Source of the DNA: CAWKGC01 sp963849005
GTDB lineage: Bacteria; Pseudomonadota; Gammaproteobacteria; Burkholderiales; Usitatibacteraceae
Reading direction: 5' to 3'
Assembly: GCA_963849005.1 (NCBI GenBank)
Contig: CAWKGC010000023.1
Span: forward strand, 558,001-622,000
DNA length: 64,000 nucleotides
Within the stretch, counting starts at the first letter, position 1. Each line of letters begins with the position of its first letter. A program made the position numbers and the translations under genes. Positions 34,714 to 43,372 of this stretch are shown one piece after another. The notes beneath the pieces were generated by a model. It saw nothing but the letters and a program-made list of their open reading frames with translations, made no database searches and had not been told where the DNA came from.

Positions 34714-35761
34714 CTTCGCCGCGTTTGTGCTGGCGCTCGCCGTGCCCGCGATCGGCGCGACATACGATCCGGTCATGCCGGGCACCGCGCTCGCCTTTCC
34801 CGCCGATCACGGCGCGCATCCCGGGCACCGCATCGAGTGGTGGTACGTCACCGGGCAGCTCGAGGACGGCGCCGCGAAGCCGACCGGCTTCCAGGTGACT
34901 TTCTTCCGCCTGCGCAACGCCGAGGCGGATGGCTCCGAGAGCCGCTTCGCGCCCAAGCAACTGCTGATGGCGCACGCGGCGATCGCCGATCCGTCGCGCG
35001 GCGGCCTCCTGCACGACCAGCGCGCCGCGCGTGAAGGGTTCGGGCTGGCCACGGCGAAGATCGGCGACACCGACGTGAGCATCGGGCGATGGCGCCTCGC
35101 GCGCGACGGCGAGGACTATGTCGCCGAAATTCCCGCCGACGGTTTCTCGCTCACGCTGCGCATGACGCCCACACAGCCGGTGCTGCTGCAGGGCGAGCGC
35201 GGCTTCAGCCGCAAGGGTCCCGACGCGCGCCACGCCAGCTACTACTACAGCCAGCCGCAACTTGCGGTGCGAGGGCGGCTCGTGATCGACGGCAAGGCGC
35301 GCGAAATGAAGGGCCGCGCATGGCTCGATCACGAATGGTCGAGCGAGCTCCTGGCGCAGGGTGCCGTCGGCTGGGACTGGATCGGCGCGAACCTCGACGA
35401 CGGCGGCGCGCTGATGGCCTTCCGCTTGCGGGACGGCAAGGGCGAGCCCCTGTGGGCCTCCGCCCTCGTGCGCGAGGCCGACGGCCGCGTTCGCACCTAC
35501 TCCCAGGCAGAGGTGGCGTTCCGTCCGCTGCGCCGGTGGCGCTCCCCTCGCACCAATGCCGAGTATCCGGTTGCCATGACCCTCACGCTTGGCGCAAGCG
35601 CGTGGCAGGTCGAGCCATGGATGCCCGACCAGGAACTCGATTCGCGCGCCTCCACCGGCACGGTGTACTGGGAAGGCGCGGTGTCGGTCACCGGCCCGGC
35701 GGGCCGCAAGGGCGCGGGCTACCTCGAGCTCACCGGCTACGCCGGCCCCCTGAGGTTCTGA
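34706..35761 (+). CDS. Secreted CrtC/AttH-like lipocalin-fold protein
   Basis: 351 aa with a Sec signal peptide (MRSFAAFVLALAVPAIGA). Family hallmarks are HRIEWWYVTGQLED, GFQVTFFRLR, KGRAWLDHEWSSE and GWDWIGANLDDG, the two-lobed fold of the CrtC (hydroxyneurosporene synthase) and AttH proteins. No carotenoid gene is nearby. The association with a LolD/FtsX pair makes an AttH-like role, interacting with a lipid or lipophilic ligand handled by the exporter, more likely than carotenoid hydration. Start overlaps the permease end by 8 bases and its TGA overlaps the next ATG. Confidence 0.8.
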   Translation: MRSFAAFVLALAVPAIGATYDPVMPGTALAFPADHGAHPGHRIEWWYVTGQLEDGAAKPTGFQVTFFRLRNAEADGSESRFAPKQLLMAHAAIADPSRGGLLHDQRAAREGFGLATAKIGDTDVSIGRWRLARDGEDYVAEIPADGFSLTLRMTPTQPVLLQGERGFSRKGPDARHASYYYSQPQLAVRGRLVIDGKAREMKGRAWLDHEWSSELLAQGAVGWDWIGANLDDGGALMAFRLRDGKGEPLWASALVREADGRVRTYSQAEVAFRPLRRWRSPRTNAEYPVAMTLTLGASAWQVEPWMPDQELDSRASTGTVYWEGAVSVTGPAGRKGAGYLELTGYAGPLRF

Positions 35762-37008
35762 TGCAGGCCGCGGCCCCCGGCCAGCAAAGTATTTCAGCTC
35801 CGGCCCGAAACAGCTTTTTCGGGGAGGGCGTGCGGGCCGAGGTCGGCAGCGTCGCCGGGATCGACGGCTTGCGCGGCATCGCGGTGGGAATGGTGGTTCT
35901 GTTCCACTGGCTGGTGCTGCGCGAGGGCAGGCATGCCGACGCGCTCGTGGACCTGCTGAAGTCGTCTCCCGTGCTGGAGCTTGCGGCGCGCAGCGGCTAC
36001 CTCGGCGTCGACCTGTTCTTCCTCATCACCGGTTTCCTGCTCGTGCTGCCCTGGTTGAAGCACGCCGCGGATGGCAGGCCCTCTCCGTCGGCGCGCGAGT
36101 TCTACCGCCGCCGCGTGCTGCGCATCGTGCCGGCGTACTACGTGCAACTGGTCTTCCTGTTCCTCGTGGTCCTGCCGCTGGTGCAGGGCTTCGGCTACTG
36201 GCGCAAGGATGCCTACGTGCTCGCCGGCAACCTGCTCGCGCACCTCGCGTTCCTGCAGTACACCACGCCGCTCACCTCGGCCTCGCTCAACCTGAACGGC
36301 GCGCTCTGGACGCTCACGCTCGAGGTGCAGTACTACTTGCTGCTGCCGCTGCTGGCGCCGCTGTTCGCGCGGCGGCCCTGGACGACGGCAGGTGCGATGG
36401 CGGCAATCGCCCTGCTCTGGCACGAGCGCTCCGCCCATGGCATGCAGGGCCTCGTCGATGCCTACGTCTGGCTGGGACGCATGTGGAACCTGACGGAGGC
36501 CTCCGGCCGCCATTTCCTCGCAACGCAATTTCCCGGGTACCTCGCGCACTTCGCCATCGGCATGCTGGCCGGGCGCGCGTGGCTGCTCCGGCGCGATGCG
36601 CCGGGTTCGGCGCCGCGCCCCCTCGCCTCGAGCGCCGTGCTCCTTGCCGCGCCCGTTGCGCTGGGCGCCGTGCTCGTCGACGGCTCCAGGGTGCTGGGCG
36701 AGATCACCTGGCTGCTCACGCCGGCGCTCATGGGCATCGCGGTGTGGGCCTCGGTGTCGTTGCGCCTCGGCTGGGCCGTGGCGGCACTTGGCTTCAAGCC
36801 GCTCGCCTTCGTCGGGCGTGTGAGTTACTCCCTGTACCTCTACCATCTGCCTGTGCTGATCCTGTTCAACCTGTACCTGCCCCTCGCGCCGCCGTATCTC
36901 GCCTTTCCCCTCTACCTCGCCGTGGTCGTGCCGCTCGCGTGGGCGTCGTACCGTTACGTCGAGCTGCCCTTCATGAACCTGCGACAAGGAAAGCCGCGCC
37001 ATGCCTGA
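35761..37008 (+). CDS. Membrane acyltransferase (acyltransferase 3 family)
   Basis: 415 aa, about ten hydrophobic helices. It opens with the family motif GIDGLRGIAVGMVVLFHW and YLGVDLFFLITGFLL, followed by RRRVLRIVPAYYVQL and, at the end, SYSLYLYHLPVLI. Such inner-membrane enzymes O-acylate sugars, lipids or peptidoglycan on the periplasmic side. It is translationally linked (TGATG) to the CrtC/AttH-like gene. It may modify an envelope lipid or glycan handled by the same system; the substrate is unknown. Confidence 0.85.
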   Translation: MQAAAPGQQSISAPARNSFFGEGVRAEVGSVAGIDGLRGIAVGMVVLFHWLVLREGRHADALVDLLKSSPVLELAARSGYLGVDLFFLITGFLLVLPWLKHAADGRPSPSAREFYRRRVLRIVPAYYVQLVFLFLVVLPLVQGFGYWRKDAYVLAGNLLAHLAFLQYTTPLTSASLNLNGALWTLTLEVQYYLLLPLLAPLFARRPWTTAGAMAAIALLWHERSAHGMQGLVDAYVWLGRMWNLTEASGRHFLATQFPGYLAHFAIGMLAGRAWLLRRDAPGSAPRPLASSAVLLAAPVALGAVLVDGSRVLGEITWLLTPALMGIAVWASVSLRLGWAVAALGFKPLAFVGRVSYSLYLYHLPVLILFNLYLPLAPPYLAFPLYLAVVVPLAWASYRYVELPFMNLRQGKPRHA

Positions 37009-37570
37009 CAAGGACCTGCGCTGCCCGTGGTGCCTGGGCAGCGCGCAGTACATCGAATACCACGACAGGGAATGGGGCGTGCCGGTGCACGACGACCGCG
37101 TGTTCTTCGAGTTCCTCGTGCTCGAGGGCGCGCAGGCGGGATTGTCGTGGTCGACCATCCTCGCCAAGCGCGAGAATTACCGCAGGCTCTTCGCGCAGTT
37201 CGATCCCGCGAAAGTCGCCCGCTTCGACCGGCGCAAGGTCGAGGGCCTGCTCAAGGACGCTGGCATCGTGAGGAACCGCCTCAAGGTCGAGGGCACGGTG
37301 AAGAACGCGAAGGCGTTCCTCGCGGTGCAGGAGGAGTTCGGCAGTTTCGACGCCTACGCGTGGCGCTTCGTCGCGGGCCGGCCCATCGACGGCAGGCGCA
37401 CTTCGATGGGCGACGTGCCCGCCTCGACGCCAGAATCCGACGCCTTCTCGAAGGACCTGAAAAAGCGCGGGTTCACCTTCGTGGGATCGACCATCATGTA
37501 CGCCTTCATGCAGGCCACCGGCATGGTCGACGACCACCTCGTCACCTGCCCCGCGAGGCGGCGCAAGTGA
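37001..37570 (+). CDS. tag: DNA-3-methyladenine glycosylase I
   Basis: 189 aa. RCPWCLGSAQYIEYHDREWG, FFEFLVLEGAQAGLSWSTIL, VRNRLKVEGTVKNAKAFL and FVGSTIMYAFMQATGMVDDH are diagnostic of Tag. Zn-binding Cys/His residues are near both ends (CPWC at the start; CPAR after VDDHLVT). It removes 3-methyladenine from alkylated DNA in base-excision repair. Overlaps by 8 bases the acyltransferase and by 4 (GTGA) the flavoprotein gene. Confidence 0.95.
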   Translation: MPDKDLRCPWCLGSAQYIEYHDREWGVPVHDDRVFFEFLVLEGAQAGLSWSTILAKRENYRRLFAQFDPAKVARFDRRKVEGLLKDAGIVRNRLKVEGTVKNAKAFLAVQEEFGSFDAYAWRFVAGRPIDGRRTSMGDVPASTPESDAFSKDLKKRGFTFVGSTIMYAFMQATGMVDDHLVTCPARRRK

Positions 37571-38748
37571 CCGTCGCCGACGTCGTCGTCATCGGCGCAG
37601 GCGCTGCCGGGATGATGTGCGCGGCGCAGGCCGGGCAACGCGGCCGGCGCGTGGTGCTCATCGACCACTATCCCAGGCTGGGCGAGAAGATCCGCATTTC
37701 CGGGGGCGGCCGCTGCAACTTCACCAACCTGCACGCGAAGCCGGAGAACTTCCTTTCGAAGAACCCGCACTTCTGCCGCTCGGCGCTGGCCCGCTACACG
37801 CCGCGCGATTTCATATCACTGGTCAACCGGCACCATATCGCGTGGCACGAGAAGACGCTCGGGCAGCTCTTCTGCGACGACAGCGCCACGCAGATCATCG
37901 CCATGCTCAAGGACGAATGCGACCGCGGCCGCGTCGCGTGGCACCAGCCTTGCGCCGTCGCCTCCATCGGGCACACGGGGGAGCGCTTCCGCATCGCCAC
38001 CGACCAGGGCGACATGCACGCCGCATCGCTGGTGATCGCCACCGGCGGCCTCACGGTGCCCAAGATCGGCGCCACGCCCTTCGGCTACCGCGTCGCCGAG
38101 CAGTTCGGGCTCAAGGTCGTGCCGCCGAAGCCTGCGCTGGTGCCGCTCAGCTTCGCGCCCGAAGAGCTGGAGAAGTACGGCGATCTCGCGGGCATCTCGA
38201 TCGACGCCGAAGTGAGCTGCGGCGACGGGCGCTTTCGCGAGAACCTGCTGTTCACGCATCGCGGCCTTTCGGGCCCGGCGATCCTGCAGGTGTCTTCGTA
38301 TTGGCAGGACGGGCCGCCCACCGAGCGCATCCACGTGAACCTGCTGCCGGCAATCCATGCGCGCGACTGGCTGGGTGCGCGGCGGCGCGAGCGCGCCCAT
38401 GCGAGCAACCTCCTCGCCGAAATCCTGCCGAAGCGCTTCGCGCAGCAATGGGGCGAGGCGCACGGGCTGGGCGTGCCCATCGCACAAATGTCGGACAAGG
38501 CGGTCGCCCGGGCCGTGCACGACCTGCACGACTGGGAAGTGCATCCGTCGGGCACGCTCGGCTACAACAAGGCGGAAGTGACGCTCGGCGGCGTCGACAC
38601 GCGCGGGCTGTCGTCGAAGACCATGGAAGCGGCCACCGTGCGCGGGCTCTACTTCATCGGCGAAGTGGTCGACGTCACCGGTCACCTCGGCGGCTTCAAC
38701 TTCCAGTGGGCGTGGTCCTCCGGCTTCGCCTGCGGAATGTCCTGCTAA
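37567..38748 (+). CDS. BaiN/HI0933-type FAD-dependent oxidoreductase
   Basis: 393 aa, GTG start in GTGA overlap with tag. The N-terminal dinucleotide fold VVVIGAGAAGMMCAAQA is followed by GEKIRISGGGRCNFTN. The C-terminal FAD motif is LYFIGEVVDVTGHLGGFNFQ. HI0933-like flavoproteins include BaiN and RdsA-type enzymes, the latter proposed to reduce dihydrouridine in rRNA; the substrate here is not determined. Its TAA overlaps the TAG of the convergent RAYT gene, leaving no spacer because the RAYT frame runs through the REP pair. Confidence 0.9.
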   Translation: MTVADVVVIGAGAAGMMCAAQAGQRGRRVVLIDHYPRLGEKIRISGGGRCNFTNLHAKPENFLSKNPHFCRSALARYTPRDFISLVNRHHIAWHEKTLGQLFCDDSATQIIAMLKDECDRGRVAWHQPCAVASIGHTGERFRIATDQGDMHAASLVIATGGLTVPKIGATPFGYRVAEQFGLKVVPPKPALVPLSFAPEELEKYGDLAGISIDAEVSCGDGRFRENLLFTHRGLSGPAILQVSSYWQDGPPTERIHVNLLPAIHARDWLGARRRERAHASNLLAEILPKRFAQQWGEAHGLGVPIAQMSDKAVARAVHDLHDWEVHPSGTLGYNKAEVTLGGVDTRGLSSKTMEAATVRGLYFIGEVVDVTGHLGGFNFQWAWSSGFACGMSC

Positions 38749-39482
38749 ACGGGGTCAGAGTACATTTCATCGAAAACGGGGTCAGAGTACATTTCTGCCT
38801 GCCTCGCGGGACGACCTGCCGGACGGACCTTGACGCACCGGTCCAGTTGCGTTTCCAGCGATTCCTGGAACTCGGGCATGCCGAGGACGCGGCCCTTGTT
38901 CACATGCTCGCGAATCAAGTCGATCTCCGCGACGGGCAGCGGGCACTCGAAAAGCGCCCGATATGCCGCCGCCCGAGTCACGAGGTCGATCCCGAGTTGC
39001 AGGTACTCGGGGTGCGCAACCAGCAGCGACGAAGGCTCCATGCCGATATTGAAGCGATGGCTGGACCAGCGGTAGCCGGCGGGATCGTCGACCATCCCCG
39101 CGCGCACCGGGTTCAGCTCGATGTAGCGCATGCACGCAAGAAAATAGGCGTGGCTCTCGACCGGGCTCGCGCGATAACGGCCTTCGAAGAGCGTCCCGGT
39201 GCGGCCAAGCACATTGTTCAAGGCGCGCACATAGCGACGGCCGATCGATTGCATCAGCCGACCGACCGATCCCTGCCGGGACCCGGTCACAAGCAAGTGA
39301 ACATGATTGCCCATGAGGACATAGGCGTGTACGGCGCATTCGTGGCTGCGCGCGGCCACCAGCAGGTAGTGGAGGTAGGTCGCCCGATCGACGTCGGTAA
39401 AAAAGCAGGCTTGCCGGTTATTGCCCCGGGCGATGACGTGCTGGGGCAGGCCGGGGATGTCGATTCTGGTTTGGCGGGGCAT
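38745..39482 (-). CDS. REP-associated tyrosine transposase (RAYT, IS200/IS605-like Y1)
   Basis: 245 aa. HUH motif in MGNHVHLLVTGSRQG, catalytic Tyr in RYIELNPVRAGMVDDP, and the N-terminal PRQTRIDIPGLPQHVIARGN typical of RAYTs. The single-strand transposase fold is complete. Two direct REPs lie past its 3' end (38751-38795) and two inverted ones upstream (39527-39572), the usual REPtron layout. The last residues, MYSDPVFDEMYSDPV, are the translation of the two 3' REPs themselves. It probably mobilises or maintains the GGGGTCAG repeats seen all over this window. Confidence 0.92.
   Translation of the reverse strand: MPRQTRIDIPGLPQHVIARGNNRQACFFTDVDRATYLHYLLVAARSHECAVHAYVLMGNHVHLLVTGSRQGSVGRLMQSIGRRYVRALNNVLGRTGTLFEGRYRASPVESHAYFLACMRYIELNPVRAGMVDDPAGYRWSSHRFNIGMEPSSLLVAHPEYLQLGIDLVTRAAAYRALFECPLPVAEIDLIREHVNKGRVLGMPEFQESLETQLDRCVKVRPAGRPARQAEMYSDPVFDEMYSDPV
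38751..38795. repeat. REP pair at the RAYT 3' end
   Basis: Two direct copies of GGGGTCAGAGTACATTTC at 38751-38768 and 38778-38795, 9 bases apart. They are read in frame as the tail of the RAYT protein. Confidence 0.92.
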
Positions 39483-39526
39483 GAACCCCTAACGCGAGAC
39501 CCTCGGGCAAAGGTGACATCCCGCAA

Positions 39527-39572
39527 GAAAATGTACTCTGACCCCGTTTTCGGGGAAATGTACTCTGACCCC
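39527..39572. repeat. REP pair upstream of RAYT, inverted
   Basis: Two copies of the same element in opposite orientation (AATGTACTCTGACCCC; 39528-39545 and 39555-39572). Together with 38751-38795 they bracket the transposase. The second copy ends one base before the MFS stop codon. Confidence 0.92.
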
Positions 39573-39573
39573 G

Positions 39574-40797
39574 TTATTTGCGTTTCCTGCGGGAGCCGAT
39601 GGCAAAGGCGGCGACGATCGCGAGGCACTGCGATGCCGCGACCGCCCAGAGGACCGCGTTGGGCTGGCCGCGGTCGAGGAGGATGCCGAACACCAGCGGC
39701 GCGGTCGCGAGCCCCACGTCGAGGCCGGAATAGACGAAGCCGTACACGCGCCCGAAGGCATTCGGGCCGAGCTCGGCCTGGGTGGCCAGCCGCACCAGCA
39801 TATCGCGCGAGGGCCCCGCGAAGCCGACACCGAATCCCATCGCCGCCATCGCCACCACCACCATCGCCGGGGCGATCGCGCCGCTCGCGAGCACGCAGGC
39901 CATCAACGCCGCCCCGAGGAATGCGGCCGCGACGGTCTTTTCCTGGCGGTCGGTGCCGGTGGCGAAAAAGCCGCCCAGCGCCATGCCGAGGGCACCACCG
40001 ATGAGATAGGCCGTCAATGCCGACGTGGCCAGCGCCAGCGACAGCCCGTAGATGGAACGAAACAGCGAGGGCGCGAAATTCTGCAGCGCGCCGTAGGCCA
40101 GCGTCGAGAGCAGGAAGAACGCGAACGCGTACCAGGCCAGCGGCGTGCCGAGGAAGGCAAAGGTGCCTTCCTTCACGGCCCCCTCGTCCCCACTCTTCGT
40201 GGCGGAAGGCTCGTCGCGGACGGCCCCGCGCGCGGCGAACAGCAATGCCAGCGCGACCAGCCCGACCAGCGCCGCCGACAACGCCGCCCCGCGCCAGCCG
40301 GCAACTGCGGCCACCGCCGTCATCAGCGCCGCGCCCGATGCCCAGCCGAGGTTCCCGGAGATCCCGTGCACGGAAAACGCGTGCCCCAGTCGCGGCACCG
40401 ACACGCGATGGTTGAGCAGCGCGAAATCGGCGGGATGGAAGACGCTGTTGCCCAGGCCAGCCACGATCGCCGCCGCGAACAGCATGGGCACGTTGGCTGC
40501 CGCTGACAGCAACAGCCCTGACAAAGTGAGCACGGCCAGCCCCGAAGCCAGCACGCGGTGCGCGCCGAAGCGGTCCACCGCGAATCCCGCGAACGCCTGC
40601 CCGATGCCAGAGACGACGAAGAACGCCGTCATCAGCGCCCCCACCTCCGCATAGCCCAGCCCGAACTCCGGCATCAGCCACGGGTAGAGCGGCGGGATCA
40701 TCATGTGGAAGAAGTGCGACGTGCCGTGCGCAAAGCCGACGGTGCCGATGACGGCGGCATCGCGTCGGGCGCTGGGGACGATGGCGGCGGCGGACAT
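39574..40797 (-). CDS. MFS transporter (Fsr-like)
   Basis: 407 aa, about 12 hydrophobic helices. GFAHGTSHFFHMMIPPLYPWL and EFGLGYAEVGALMTAFFVVS at the N-terminus resemble fosmidomycin-resistance-type carriers; the A-motif-like FAGFAVDRFGAHRVL follows. The start is ATG 40797 (MSAAAIVPSARRD). Likely a proton-driven efflux or uptake carrier of the inner membrane; substrate unknown. The downstream stop abuts a REP copy. Confidence 0.85.
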   Translation of the reverse strand: MSAAAIVPSARRDAAVIGTVGFAHGTSHFFHMMIPPLYPWLMPEFGLGYAEVGALMTAFFVVSGIGQAFAGFAVDRFGAHRVLASGLAVLTLSGLLLSAAANVPMLFAAAIVAGLGNSVFHPADFALLNHRVSVPRLGHAFSVHGISGNLGWASGAALMTAVAAVAGWRGAALSAALVGLVALALLFAARGAVRDEPSATKSGDEGAVKEGTFAFLGTPLAWYAFAFFLLSTLAYGALQNFAPSLFRSIYGLSLALATSALTAYLIGGALGMALGGFFATGTDRQEKTVAAAFLGAALMACVLASGAIAPAMVVVAMAAMGFGVGFAGPSRDMLVRLATQAELGPNAFGRVYGFVYSGLDVGLATAPLVFGILLDRGQPNAVLWAVAASQCLAIVAAFAIGSRRKRK

Positions 40798-40802
40798 CGC
40801 TG

Positions 40803-41138
40803 CTAGGAGATCCCGTAGACGATCAGGGCGCAGGCCACCACCGTCAGAGCGAGCCCGATCAGGAAGGCGCTCTCGACATACGTTTCCAGTTTGCCGCGGC
40901 GTCGCACGTGCCGGGTCTTGAACGACCAGTACGAGCCAACGCAGCAAGACACGAACAGGAAGGCGTTGAACGCCAGCAGGTCGTCGGCGAAAGTGGCGAT
41001 GCCCTGCTGGTTGATGATGATCCTGATCAACCCGATCGCGGTGAGGCACACGCCAACCATCGCCGCCGAGATCGTGAATATGTGCGAGACGATCTCGTGG
41101 TCGATCGCTTCTCCCGAAGTTTCGTGTTCTTCTTCCAT
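40803..41138 (-). CDS. Small membrane protein, unknown function
   Basis: 111 aa. An acidic N-terminus (MEEEHETSGEAIDHEIVSH) precedes three hydrophobic segments (around 20-40, 52-70 and 90-110) and a basic loop KTRHVRRRGK. Not recognised. It lies 8 bases after a DUF4239-like membrane gene and 6 bases before the MFS gene, so the three probably form one transcript. Confidence 0.7.
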   Translation of the reverse strand: MEEEHETSGEAIDHEIVSHIFTISAAMVGVCLTAIGLIRIIINQQGIATFADDLLAFNAFLFVSCCVGSYWSFKTRHVRRRGKLETYVESAFLIGLALTVVACALIVYGIS

Positions 41139-41146
41139 GTCCCCTC

Positions 41147-41932
41147 CTATTTCATGCTCTGGCGAAGCTCGACGAGCACCCGGTCGGCGGCATCGACGCG
41201 GACCAGCCCCAGTCGCGGGAACTCGACGTCGAGGATCACGTACACGGTCACTGCGGTGATCGCGGCGAATGCCGTCATGTGCAGCCAGTTTCGGCGGCCG
41301 CTTTTCGCCATGCCGACACCAGCCAGGAAAGAGCAGCCCAGTGCCAGCACGAACAGCAGGGCGAAAATCACCGTCGGCGGATGGGTGCGGGAGGCCATCA
41401 GGCGCGTCGTGGTGATGTCGATCATGTCGTTGAGCGCCGGCAGCACCAGGGTGGCGGTGGCGGGCGACGGCGCTGCCTTGCTGGCCGAGACCGCCAGCAC
41501 CCAGATCTCGTTCTGGATGGCGATGCTGCGATCGTACTCGGCCATGGTCGTGCCTCGCTGCGACACATCGCGGTAGGTCGACAGCCGCGCATCGAGGTAG
41601 TCGCGGAAGAGCTTCCTCAATGGCGGCTGCGATTCGGCGGGCAACATGTCGAGCCGCAGCCAGGCCGTGCCGATGGCGTTTGCCTCCTTGGTGATCAGGT
41701 CGCGCCGCACATCGAAGCGCGTCACCGCGCCAGAAAAGGTGAAGGCGACGAGCAGCCCGAACAAAGCGAACACCGCGCCGTCGACGGCGCCGGTGCCGGC
41801 CTCGTCGCTGGCCTGCCGCCGCACGCCGACGCGCCGCCCGACTTCGACGAAGAACAACATGCCGAAAAACAGGCCACCGGCGAGCGAGGTGGCAAACAGG
41901 ACGGGGCTGGTTGCAGCATCCATTTGGAACAA
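41147..41932 (-). CDS. DUF4239-like membrane protein
   Basis: 261 aa (an ATG three codons later, MDAATS, is an alternative). Two hydrophobic segments at the N-terminus (FATSLAGGLFFGMLFFVEVG; GAVFALFGLLVAFTFSGAV) and two at the C-terminus flank a soluble middle with KEANAIGTAWLRLDMLP, the pattern of the DUF4239/bestrophin-like family. Function unknown; ion channel-like roles have been suggested for distant relatives. Likely co-transcribed with the small membrane protein downstream. Confidence 0.75.
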   Translation of the reverse strand: MFQMDAATSPVLFATSLAGGLFFGMLFFVEVGRRVGVRRQASDEAGTGAVDGAVFALFGLLVAFTFSGAVTRFDVRRDLITKEANAIGTAWLRLDMLPAESQPPLRKLFRDYLDARLSTYRDVSQRGTTMAEYDRSIAIQNEIWVLAVSASKAAPSPATATLVLPALNDMIDITTTRLMASRTHPPTVIFALLFVLALGCSFLAGVGMAKSGRRNWLHMTAFAAITAVTVYVILDVEFPRLGLVRVDAADRVLVELRQSMK

Positions 41933-41943
41933 TTCGCCTCTTG

Positions 41944-43236
41944 TCAGTTGGAAGGGGGCCGGCGCAGCAGCAGGCGCTCGATGGCATTGAGGATGTCATG
42001 GATCTCGCGGAAGTCCTCGAACAACGCCTCGTCGGTCGGGGCGGCGGATTTCAGCGCGGGTTCCGCGCGCACGCGCTCGAACACCTCTGCCCAGCTGCGG
42101 CGCCCGTCGATGTGCTCGAGCACCGAGCGGCGCCAGCGCCCCTGCGTGACCGTGACCGCGACGCCGGTGTGGGCGTGGTCGAGGACGAAGGGCCGCCCCT
42201 GGTGGGACTTGAAGAGCCGCGCGATGTCGGGCCCGGTGACCGGCTCGTGATAGAAGAACGGCACCAGCCCCGGGTCGCCATATCGCGCGACGCGGCCGGG
42301 CTGGCGCGTGGCGAAGAAGGAATGCGTCTGCACGCTTCCGCTGAAGAGCTCGCCGATCTCGTATTGCCGGCGCAGGGGCAATTGCCGGATCCGGTGCAGG
42401 ACGGCCGGCGGCTTCGGCCCCATCAGCAGGTGCGGCAGGTACGCGGCCCTGCCCCGCTGCACGTCGGTGAGCGTCATGTGCAACTTGTTCGCGCCCTCGA
42501 TCCAGTCGTAGAGCTCGCCCACCGTGTAGGCGCGGTCGCGCGAGTGCAGCAGGAGGTCGTAGATGCCGGCGTCCCCGGCGCGGTGGTCGCTGTAGAGGTC
42601 CTCGCCGCGCTTGAACCAATTGGACCGCGGCAGCGCCGAGAGCATCGCCTTGGTGCGCGCGAGGCCCTCGCCGGGATCGGGCGCGTCCTCGTTCACCAGC
42701 CGCATCAGCGACTGCATCTGGTACACCCCGGTGCGCCCGTACAGCGCATACACCATGATCCCGAGCACGCCGTCGTCCTTGAGCACGCCCAGCAGCGACT
42801 TCAGCCCGGCATCCGGGTCGTCGAGGTGGTGCAGCACGCCGGCGCAGTTGATGTAGTCGAACGTCCCGAGGCCCAGCCGCGGCAATTCGAGGAGCGACTC
42901 GCGCACCCAGCGGATGTTCTTCAGCCCCCGAACTTCGGCGCGCGCCTGGGCGACCGCGATGCTTGCCGACGAAAGGTCGAGGTGCACGACCTCGGCATTG
43001 GTGTGGCGCAGCTGGTCGGCGAGGAAAAGCGTGCCGTCGCCCGTGCCGCCGCCCGCCACCAGCACCCTGAACCCCTTGTCGAAGGGCTGCGCGCCGCCAT
43101 AGCCGTAGTGCGAGATCATCGGCAGGTCGTCCAGCCAGGTGCGCAGCAACTCGCCGCGCTCGTCCTCGGGGCTGCGCGCCGGGTAAGGCAGGGCCTCGTA
43201 CTGGCTGCGGACGGCTGCGGTCGTCGGGTCGGTCAT
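41944..43236 (-). CDS. SAM-dependent methyltransferase, class I
   Basis: 430 aa. After RSQYEALPYPARSPEDERGE comes the SAM-binding core: VLVAGGGTGDGTLFLADQL, VVHLDLSSASIAVAQARAE and the motif FDYINCAGVLHHLDDPDAGL. The C-terminal 200 residues have no clear catalytic motif and probably contact the substrate. The substrate is unknown. It is divergent from the TRAP receptor gene. Confidence 0.85.
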   Translation of the reverse strand: MTDPTTAAVRSQYEALPYPARSPEDERGELLRTWLDDLPMISHYGYGGAQPFDKGFRVLVAGGGTGDGTLFLADQLRHTNAEVVHLDLSSASIAVAQARAEVRGLKNIRWVRESLLELPRLGLGTFDYINCAGVLHHLDDPDAGLKSLLGVLKDDGVLGIMVYALYGRTGVYQMQSLMRLVNEDAPDPGEGLARTKAMLSALPRSNWFKRGEDLYSDHRAGDAGIYDLLLHSRDRAYTVGELYDWIEGANKLHMTLTDVQRGRAAYLPHLLMGPKPPAVLHRIRQLPLRRQYEIGELFSGSVQTHSFFATRQPGRVARYGDPGLVPFFYHEPVTGPDIARLFKSHQGRPFVLDHAHTGVAVTVTQGRWRRSVLEHIDGRRSWAEVFERVRAEPALKSAAPTDEALFEDFREIHDILNAIERLLLRRPPSN

Positions 43237-43372
43237 CGGGCGGGTTTCGGGTGAAGCTCGCCATTGTTCCTGCTCGGCTGACCCGGGTCAATTCTCACGG
43301 GAGTAAAAGGCGGCTAGACTCACGACGCAGCGGCAGGAAAGCCGCCCATAGACACCAACCCGGAGGAGTCCC

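Noticed and set aside
34706..35761. Carotenoid 1,2-hydratase (crtC) of a carotenoid pathway
   Set aside because: The fold matches, but there is no carotenoid gene nearby and the gene is linked to a LolD/FtsX exporter, as in AttH-type systems.
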